Part shown: in pieces, positions 56,456 to 64,000 of the stretch | How positions within the stretch are numbered: the stretch's first letter is position 1 | How the letters are laid out: every line of letters starts with the position of its first letter | DNA from: Paraconiothyrium sp. Pb-2020 | Taxonomy: Eukaryota; Ascomycota; Dothideomycetes; Pleosporales; Didymosphaeriaceae | DNA: 64,000 nt | Direction of reading: 5' to 3' | Assembly: GCA_022419385.1 (NCBI GenBank) | Contig: JAJUBI010000006.1 | Coordinates: 3,534,001 to 3,598,000 of the forward strand | Notes under the pieces: model-generated | Told to the model about the DNA's origin: nothing | The model's input: only the letters and a program-made list of their open reading frames with translations | Databases searched by the model: none | Position numbers and translations under genes: made by a program

Positions 56456-59210
56456 CTAGATCTTATACACAATATCATCCGAGAACATGATCTTGTTCCT
56501 CTCGCTCAGTTCCTCAAGGGCTTTCCTCGCCTCTGCCTCTCCGAAGGGCTGCCGTCCACTCCCGCCGCCCAGCCTCGAGTTCACGGCTGCCACCAGGGGT
56601 TCTACGTCCGCAGCATCGTTTGCGAACAGCGGTCCATCGATAAGCTGGCCGAGCACGTTTTGGAATACCTGCAGACGCTGAGGCGTGATAGTCTGCGAAT
56701 CCTGCGATTCTGTCTGTGTTGCAGGCAGTTGGGATGCCGGGCGAGAAGACGCTGCGCTGAACTGGGAGGAACTTGCACCGGCTGCATTCTTGCCACTTCT
56801 TTGAGTCGTCCGCTGGGTCTTGGGCGTGGCGCTGTAGAGATCCTCGTCGTCCTCTTCCTCTTCTTCATCCGCATTGGCGGGTGTTTGTGTGGTACCTGTT
56901 CGCTGGCTTCGGGTGCTTGGACCGCCCGTTCGCCGCGTACCTGTGGTTTCTCCCTCATCACCGTCCTCGTCATCGTCATTTTCTGACGAGTCATCATCCG
57001 TAGACATAGCATCTGGGTCGCGGGTGACACGGCGGCGCTTTCTCCGTTCCGTCTCAACAACTTCTTTGAACAATGCGAACCGAAGGATCTGCTCAGCAAC
57101 GTCGGCGTCTCTCTGCTCTACTCGCTTCGAGAGACGAGATTTTGCATGCGCAGTTGAGAGACGGATGAGAGTCTCTAGCGTACGGGCGGTGATCGGCGAA
57201 GTGCGACGTGTGCCGGAATCAAGTTCGTCGTTACGTAGAGCTGAGTATACTGTGACAATGTGGTCTGCAGCGCCTTTGGTAAGAACCGGCTTTTCGCGTT
57301 TAGCGTAGGCGATGTACTTCTTGATGAAAGGAATGGAGAGGACTTCGGTTTTTCGATGCGCGCCGCGACCAACGGTAATCGTTACGCCAGCATGCAACAT
57401 AGGGTTGAATTTTTCATACACTTCAGTCGACTTGTTCGACTCTGTATCAGTTTCCAAGCCTACACCCAAGAGTTGACCACCGTCTTCACGAACGGGAAGT
57501 CCTTCCTCGGCACCAGGTGTGCGATAGCGATGCATGCGGAGGACGTGTTCGGACACCTGACGATCTCGTGCGTCTTCGATATCATCCGTGACAACAAAGA
57601 GCAAATCGAAACGCGAAAGGAGGGAGTCAGGTAGCGCAATGTTGCGGTGCGGGTCCTTGTGGATATCGTATTGACCAAAGATGGGATTGGCGGCTGCAAT
57701 GACACTGCACCGGGCGTTGAGCGATGTGTGGATACCAGCTTTGGCGATGGTGACGGTCTGCTGCTCCATGACTTCGTGAATGGCCACGCGGTCGACATCA
57801 GACATCTTATCGAATTCATCGATACAAACGACTCCGCGGTCACCAAGGACCATAGCACCTGCTTCCAGACGTCGCTCGCCGGTTTCTTTATCTGAGGTCA
57901 CGGCAGCTGTCAGACCGACGCCTGAAGAGCCACGACCAGTAGTGGCAATGGCCAGAGGAGCAGTGTTGAGCACGAAGCGGAGCAACTGGGATTTGGCAGT
58001 GGACGGATCGCCAACCATTAAAATGTTAATATCTCCTCTCAGATGGGTGCCGTTCTCCAAGTTCTTCTCCTGGCCACCCAGAAGCATAAGGAGAATGGCC
58101 TTCTTGATGTAGTCATGACCGTAGATAGATGGAGCCAACGACTGAGACAATAGCTCGAACACCCTCTTGTTCTTTGCGATCTTGTTGATATTCCGGATGT
58201 CCATGGCAGTGGGAACAACCTGAGCGATACCACCTCCCGCTTTCGAAGACAATAGGATAATGTTGTTGGCAAGTATCAGAGTGCGAAACGTGGAGCTGCC
58301 GGAAGAAGCATTGCGATTACCCAGGGAGCGGTAGATACCCACAAGTTGAATTCTGTCTCCTGGTTTCACACGGTCCACGAGATCGTCGTCCAACACCACG
58401 TCCACAGATCGAGGAAGCTGGCCTGCTGGCGCTCGTTCGGGCATTTCTTGAATCGAGATTGTTTGGTGATCCCTGTACACGCAGTATCCGTACTCTGTGA
58501 TGAGCTGGAAAAAGTCAGCATTCTCTTTCTGTACATTTCAACTTCCCCATGCATACCGGATTGCCGTCTTCGTCCTCTGTCGGGTATACGCTTGTGCTTG
58601 CGGCTCCCATAGTCATCGTTTGATCGACATATGGTCGGTAGTGAAACTTCTGCTTCACTTCGTTGTAGTGCACACTCTTCACCACTTTTGGCCGCACCAA
58701 TGAGGTCTTTGTCACAATGCCCTCTAGCGATACCATGTGGTTCAGCTGCTGCGAGCCAAGCGTCCGTGGGTTGCACGAAAACTCGCCAAAGCTGCCAATG
58801 TACGCGCAGTAATATTTTGCATCGTCTGATCGTTCATGCTTCGGTCGATCTGGAAATGTTTCCACCACCTTTTTGAGGGCCTCATCGAAGGCTTCCACGA
58901 AAGCGAAGGGCTCGTTGAGGAGGCCATTGGCGAGCTCCCGGTTGTGCGATCTGATCTCATCGATACTGACGGTTAATCTTTTCTGACCTCGGTTGAGCAT
59001 GTTAAGGATCTCGGCGCGGTAGCTGGGGCTGTCAGTGTATGTTCGGTTGAGGCGCTGTGTTCCCAGTACCTTCGTGCGCTATCATCCTCTATTGCAATGT
59101 CAGTCTCTTTCTCGGCGTCTGCATGATTCTGACCTACGTGCGGGATCCAGGAACTCCTCAGCAAGTCTCCTGCGCCTGTCCTTGTCTTCATCTCTAAGGG
59201 GCGCCGCCAT
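56456..59210 (-). CDS. mcm3: DNA replication licensing factor MCM3
   Basis: Minus-strand exons 59138..59210, 59070..59088 (19 nt), 58557..59028 and 56456..58504 give 870 aa. MCM3 is one of the six subunits of the MCM2-7 replicative helicase. The N-terminal domain has EIRSHNRELANGLL and CNPRTLGSQQLNHMVSLEGIVTK. The OB-fold part continues with YGYCVYRDHQTISIQEMPERAPAGQLP. The AAA+ domain has the Walker A variant GDPSTAKSQ, Walker B and MCM signature CIDEFDKMS, and the Arg finger SRFDLLF. An acidic, disordered linker with Ser/Thr-Gln sites leads to a winged-helix end (MFSDDIVYKI). The start of the mRNA is uncertain: a single 105-nt intron (59029..59133) would also keep the frame and skip the 19-nt exon. 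Confidence 0.93.
59070..59088 (-). other. mcm3: Candidate 19-nt micro-exon of mcm3
   Basis: On the minus strand this segment lies between an acceptor preceded by CTGAC (GCAATAG) and a donor GTACTG. It keeps the frame and encodes part of QDDSAR between DPA and SPSYR. The intron after it would be only 41 nt. Confidence 0.5.
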
Positions 59211-59919
59211 TGCGAAGAACTGCGGGGTAAAAACACTACTTCGCGTGGATAACTATGCGCAAACGTGGCAGACACAATAAGAAACTGGTAGCAAAAGCGT
59301 GCGGGTATCGAGGAGTGTGGTATCGCTACAACAATGGGAAGTTCGTTGCGAGGGGCAGAAATCGGGGCTGGCGCTTCGAAAGCGCGTCGCGTCCACAATT
59401 TCTTGGCATTTCACGCGTTTCGCGAACCCGCCAAGCCAATCAATTGTCCTTTTTGGGCTAGCAACTGGCCCGGCAACCCCACACACTGTGCAACTCTCGG
59501 TCTTATCTCACCTTTTCGCAGCATCTACTATCTCCTATTGCCATGCCGATCTGGGGCTAAACCCACCTGTAAGACCGCATGCGTAAAGCCATGTTTGAGC
59601 CCCAAAATCTAAACCCAAGCTGCTCTCGCTGTGCGCCTATGCGGTACCTCAGAGGCTAGATCGTACCTACCATGGGCTACATGCGGTTGAACGAGTTCCT
59701 AGTAGCCAGGGTCAAACTCCATAGCTAATGATTCGACAATGTCATTGACGTAACCATCAATATTGCTCCGCACCAACGTCAATCGGAAATAGAGCGGATT
59801 TTGCTCTTACATCACCGTTGATGGCGGCTTATAAACCTTCTGTGAACTACTTACAATCTCTACTCAGCTCCCAAAATCACTGAAATCATAATCTTGTCTA
59901 GTCTTTTTAACTGCCTACA
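59211..59919. other. Divergent promoter region, mcm3 / short-chain dehydrogenase
   Basis: About 0.7 kb between divergent genes, with a TATAAA for the plus-strand gene. An ACGCGT-like element (TTTCACGCGTTTCG near 59410) contains the MluI-type ACGCGT core known from cell-cycle promoters. No other gene is seen. Confidence 0.5.
59830..59835 (+). promoter_or_regulatory. TATA box of the short-chain dehydrogenase gene
   Basis: TATAAA lies 90 bp upstream of the start codon at 59920, a normal fungal spacing. Confidence 0.55.
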
Positions 59920-60867
59920 ATGCCACCCCGCGTTTTCTTCATCACCGGAACATCCACCGGCTTCGGTGCTGAGCTGGTAAATCTATTATTTTTGGTAGTC
60001 TGAACTATATCTCTAACTAGTGCTAAGGTCAAAGTCGTGCTCAGTAAGGGAGACCACGTGGTTGCCACTGCGCGCAACTCCTCAAAACTTTCTTTCAAGG
60101 ACGCAACCTCTTCCAACTGTCTTCTCGTGGATTTGGATGTTACCAAGACCGACTCAATCGACAAGGCCTTCGATGCGGCAGTGAAGAAGTTCAAGCGCGT
60201 GGATGTTGTCGTCAATAATGCCGGATATGGCCTTTCGGGACCTTTCGAGACGCTGTCCGACTCTCAGATTAGGAAGCAGATGGAGATTAACTTCTTCGGA
60301 TTGATCAATGTGACTCGCAAGGCTATGCAGACCATGCGGGATCTGAAAACTGGAGGCGTGATCCAGCAGATTACGTCCATCGGCGGTCAGCAAGGTCGGT
60401 GAACCTTTAACTAATCTTTTGATCTATAACCGCTGATAATCTTAGGTGTGCCGAGCTTCAGCATCTACTGCGCCTCTAAATGGGCTGTCGAAGGCTTTAC
60501 CGAGACTATCTCCAAGGAAGTCAAACCTGAATGGGGCATTAGATTCACATGTATCGAGCCTGGAGGCTTCCGAACCGATTGGAGCGGACGATCTATGGAG
60601 TTCGGCGAGAACAGGACTGATGCGTTGACCGAGGCATATGATCACATCGACCCAAAGAAGATCGCTTCCAATAGGCACATGAAGCAGGCAGGTGACCCAC
60701 CAAAGGCCGCCAAAGTGTTTTACGACCTGGCAGTGATGAAAGATCCACCTTTGAGAATCGTCGTGGGCAGTGATGCGTATCAGCTCATCAACAAGAAAAT
60801 AGAAACCTACTCGGAGAACATCAAGAAATTCGAGAAGTGGAGCAATAGCACCGACGTGGACGAGTGA
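59920..60867 (+). CDS. Short-chain dehydrogenase/reductase (classical SDR)
   Basis: Exons 59920..59976, 60028..60394 and 60446..60867 give 281 aa. The first intron has donor GTAAAT and ends GCTAAG; the second has donor GTCGGT and ends CTTAG. The Rossmann nucleotide motif TGTSTGFG lies at residues 10-17, followed by the Asp-containing LLVDLDVTK, the structural NNAGYG, the catalytic Ser region QQITSIGGQQG and the active-site YCASK. A PGG(F)RTDW segment follows, as in fungal SDRs acting on small ketones or alcohols. An ATARNSSKL stretch after the second strand suggests NADP(H) preference. Soluble, with no targeting signal. The substrate cannot be inferred. The adjacent peroxidase gene is in the same direction but more than 1 kb away, so co-regulation is not implied. 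Confidence 0.92.
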
Positions 60868-62034
60868 ATACAAGAAGCAGTTGTTTGGCGTCACTTGTCG
60901 GCTTTTGCCCTCTGGTGTCCGCTTGGCCTGTCGAGTGTACGCATAGGATTCGAATATGATCATATTGTGTGAGGCCGAATGGCATAGCGCGAAAAATGAG
61001 CTGAGTCTATAGAACACTGAGATTACGTATACACAACGGTATATACATACTACCGATTACTGCACGAGGATCCATCCGCAGCGTTCACTTAAGCAAAGCC
61101 CTCAGTCAACCATTCACTCAGTACTTCACAGTTAAATAAGGTAGCGCCAATAGTCTTGCATATACCTATGGTGAGGTGTGCACCACGATGGGCTTGTGCA
61201 TTATATGTATTCACCTAGCATTACACTGAAGACATGTCCTTTCTAAGAACGCTGTCATGAGTTCAATAATTCTCTCCATTACTAACAGCGCATCGTGGAC
61301 GAGGTCTTCAATGCTTTGCGGGAACGAAACGCATCGTCGCGACATCCTAAATCGATTAGCTTCCGAGTCATCGTCACAACCAATAGTCTTCAGATATTGT
61401 CACGCGACCCTTTAAGTTTGAATTAAATGGCCAGCCATGTGGCGAAATTTGCCCTTCATCTGCGGAGCACGACTGAAAGGGCAGCTGCATGGATACCAGA
61501 AGTGGATGCATGTCGCACGATCCCTATACTGGCTAGCTGCCGAATGAAACTACATACCATATAGTTTCCTCCCCTCAACCCTGGCACTTCATCTTCCACC
61601 CAAAAATCCTCTGAAGCAATGCCCTTCCTTTCGATTGGGCCTTCTATTATGGCTTGAGATGGGGTTTTGGTGCGCCTTCCATAGATCTAGACTGCGAGCG
61701 TTCCTCGACTTGAAAGGTCTACCCCAGAACAACAGCATCGCTTAGCGCGAAGGCCCGACTAGCATTAGATTGGAAATCCCTAAGCGGTGAAACGCCCGCA
61801 TCTTCGCCGCGAAAATCAACTATAGGACCTCGGTCGCACTGTCTAAACTTCCAGGCGAGATGTGATAGGGGTGCAGAGACTCTTGATGCATATTATTCGA
61901 AGCGGAGCAATGTCTTTCTCGACGTAATAAATTGTTCTTCCAGCCTCTCCTTTGACGCTGCGACTTGCTCGATCCACTCTTTCCTTCATTCACCGTCGTA
62001 ATCTTTCTTTTCTCGCGCCAAAGCTACATCCAAG
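60868..62034. other. Intergenic, peroxidase 5' flank
   Basis: About 1.2 kb, moderately AT-rich. It should hold the promoter of the peroxidase gene. No gene or tRNA was recognised. Confidence 0.5.
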
Positions 62035-62874
62035 ATGAAGGCTATAGTCTGGGTAGCGTGTCTGCTGTCTTCTGCCGTTGCGTACCCTTCGATTCAGACA
62101 AGGCAAACCGAAGATCACTCCTGGAAAGCGCCTACATCAACTGACCGTATGTCATTATAAAATCGAATATATCAAGTAGAAGTACTGAAATAATATTCCA
62201 GGTCGAGCTCCATGTCCGATGCTCAACACCCTAGCCAATCATGGCTACCTACCAAGAGATGGTTCAGATATCTCTATGGACGTCCTGATCGCAGGACTGA
62301 AGAACGGAGTCAACCTTGGAGCGGACGCAACTAAGTTGGTGGGCGCAACAGCTTTGAAGGGCTCAACAACAGGAAATGCGAGCACTTTCCATCTCACCGA
62401 CCTGAACAAACATAACTGTAAGACTCAGCACCTGTGCTGCAAATGCGGGATGTAGAACTTGAGAATTGACCATTTGCAGTAATTGAGCACGATGGCAGTC
62501 TCAGCCGAAACGATATCTACTTCGGCGACAACCACAGCTTCAACAAGACCATCTGGGCTCAGACCGCATCCCACTTCACGAAGGCTACAATCGACCTTGG
62601 CACAGTGGCAAAGGCTCGCAAGGATCGCCTCGCTGCCGCAAAAGCTGCCAACCCGCAATTCGAAGGCAACGACCAAGCCAGTTTTATCGAATCTGCGCTG
62701 TATCTCAACGTGATGTCCAACGAGACGGGCGTCACGGCTGTTACCGATTGGGTAAAGACTTTGTTCCAGGAGGAGCGATTACCGATTGAGCAGGGATGGA
62801 AGAGACCAAAGGGTGAGATCACCGTCGCAACAATTCTGGGCCTTGTTGGACTGCTTGGTGTAGCTTCCGCGTAG
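62035..62874 (+). CDS. Secreted heme-thiolate peroxidase (chloroperoxidase/UPO family)
   Basis: Exons 62035..62146, 62202..62417 and 62480..62874 give 240 aa, the size of short-type fungal unspecific peroxygenases. Introns have donors GTATGT and GTAAGA. The signal peptide is residues 1-16 (MKAIVWVACLLSSAVA). The proximal heme ligand is Cys42 in the PCP motif (APCPMLNTLANHGYLPRDG), and the Mg/propionate-site motif EHDGSLSR starts at Glu112. The distal segment reads FNKTIWAQ (130-137), where many relatives have an acidic residue at one of these positions. The C terminus is a hydrophobic tail (TVATILGLVGLLGVASA), which could be a GPI-type signal or simply a membrane-associated end. Such enzymes use hydrogen peroxide to oxygenate or halogenate organic substrates outside the cell. 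Confidence 0.9.
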
Positions 62875-64000
62875 ACGGAATCTAAGTTAGTACTCTGGGA
62901 TACAGTTGTTGGAATGTAATAATTTCACTAGAAGAATTTCGCTTGAAACATACAAACAAGCACCAGAGCACAGTAAATGGCGCAATTGTCATTGAATGAT
63001 CCCAGAAGTTCATTAGCATCATCAAGCCCACATGCCCTCAAGACGCTATGAATCTTTCAAGATTGCCTTCATTACGCGACACCGGTACGTGCTAATGACG
63101 TATTGCTTCCCTATTGGTCGATGTCACAGTCCAATACCCTGCTCAAAATAATCATATGGGAGGATTAGACAAGCACGATGAAAACCGGTTCACTGCAGAT
63201 TCGTGTAAAAGGACGTCATGTTGACCATGCGTATGAACGCTTATACAAACTAGCATAACCCTGAACGATGCGCTACGTTCTGTCTTTCGCCTATAATAGC
63301 TCGGAGACAAGTACATCTAATGTACACTAACGTAGCCTGCTCATGGTTGCCATATCGATAAGGCAATCGTGCAACGTCTGCTTCGCCACATGTTTCGGTG
63401 CAGGTTAGGTCTTACCCATTACTGCGCTTTAGCAAGCAACCTCTCCACGTACCACGGTTCCGTCCTAGGCAATACCACTCAACACCTCAAAGTCAGATCC
63501 CAGCTAATACCACGGACGTTGCTCAACAGCATGTGAGAAATGGCCATAGCGCACAAAAAAAGGGGTCCTTCGCAACCATTGCAAACCACAACACCCACGG
63601 TAACCAAGGAAACTGACAATGAGTCACCGAGTATCTTATGTGCGTTGCCTGTCATAATGTACAACGCACGCGTACCTGAACGTAGTCTGCAGGGATAAAG
63701 GCCACCGTGCACCAGGGGAAGCGACTTCTGAAACAGGCATACCCAGGTCGCGAATGCGGTCTGACGTTGATACTTTCGCTGAGCCACTTGTTGCTACACT
63801 TGTGGGCTCAACGTGTGGAAATGAAAACAAGAGTCTTCGTCGCAGTGTTGCCAACAGTAGTGCTGCCAGAAAGGCCGTACGTCGCCTAGCACATCGCTGC
63901 ATTGCTAACTGAGGTCAGATCTGTGTTACGTACAGGGATCCAGGCCTACGACATACTCTTCGGCCAACATAGGATAAGATGTTAGGTCGACAAGAAACAT
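62875..64000. other. Intergenic to window end
   Basis: About 1.1 kb after the peroxidase gene. Short frames such as 63479..63787 (minus) show no recognisable product. A gene whose main body lies beyond the window cannot be excluded. Confidence 0.5.

Overview
The window is nuclear DNA from a filamentous ascomycete (Pezizomycotina). Genes are interrupted by short 41-141 nt introns with GTRNGT-type donors and CTRAY branch sites. The families present are typical of that group: the Prs1 long-insert PRPP synthetase, MTC6, an FlbD-type Myb factor, a fungal ubiquitin-like-domain protein, GH71 mutanase, CYP61/Erg5 and a heme-thiolate peroxidase. Several proteins look dothideomycete-like to me, but I cannot fix the genus. 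Exon boundaries below were worked out by hand from splice signals, reading frame and family conservation.

Layout. 1-5.4 kb: the 3' part of PRS1, then a three-exon ubiquitin-like-domain protein. 6.3-8.0 kb: a zinc-finger protein on the minus strand. 9.36-9.88 kb: a small secreted precursor made of four repeats with Kex2 sites (minus). 11.4-13.4 kb: nuclear ATP9 and a 200-aa unknown (both minus). 14.0-21.6 kb (plus): an RBM26/Rmn1-like RNA-binding protein, erg5 (CYP61) and a CTD-kinase cyclin (ctk2). 22.2-27.3 kb: a GlcG/HbpS-type heme-binding protein, a secreted GH71 alpha-1,3-glucanase, and a convergent TauD-type dioxygenase. 28.0-30.6 kb: CUL1/cullin A (minus). 31.4-37.6 kb (plus): a YjlB-like cupin and three unrecognised genes, one with a dense cysteine block and one with a duplicated domain. 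38.0-40.3 kb: MTC6 (minus) with an apparent 1-nt frameshift. 43.7-44.9 kb: an FlbD-like Myb regulator (minus). 44.9-56.4 kb: an 11.5-kb stretch with no supportable gene. 56.5-59.2 kb: MCM3 (minus). 59.9-62.9 kb (plus): a short-chain dehydrogenase and a heme-thiolate peroxidase.

Most genes are dispersed housekeeping functions: nucleotide precursors, ATP synthase, sterols, RNA polymerase II CTD phosphorylation, nuclear RNA surveillance, SCF ubiquitylation and replication licensing. They do not form a pathway cluster. The accessory content is the repeat-peptide precursor, the secreted GH71 and peroxidase enzymes, the three-orphan block at 32.5-37.6 kb, and the gene-free surroundings of the developmental regulator. 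I found no rRNA, confident tRNA, CRISPR array or intact transposon. The most interesting items are the Kex2-repeat precursor at 9.4-9.9 kb, the 19-Cys block protein, the duplicated-domain orphan, the MTC6 frameshift, and the gene desert upstream of the FlbD homologue.
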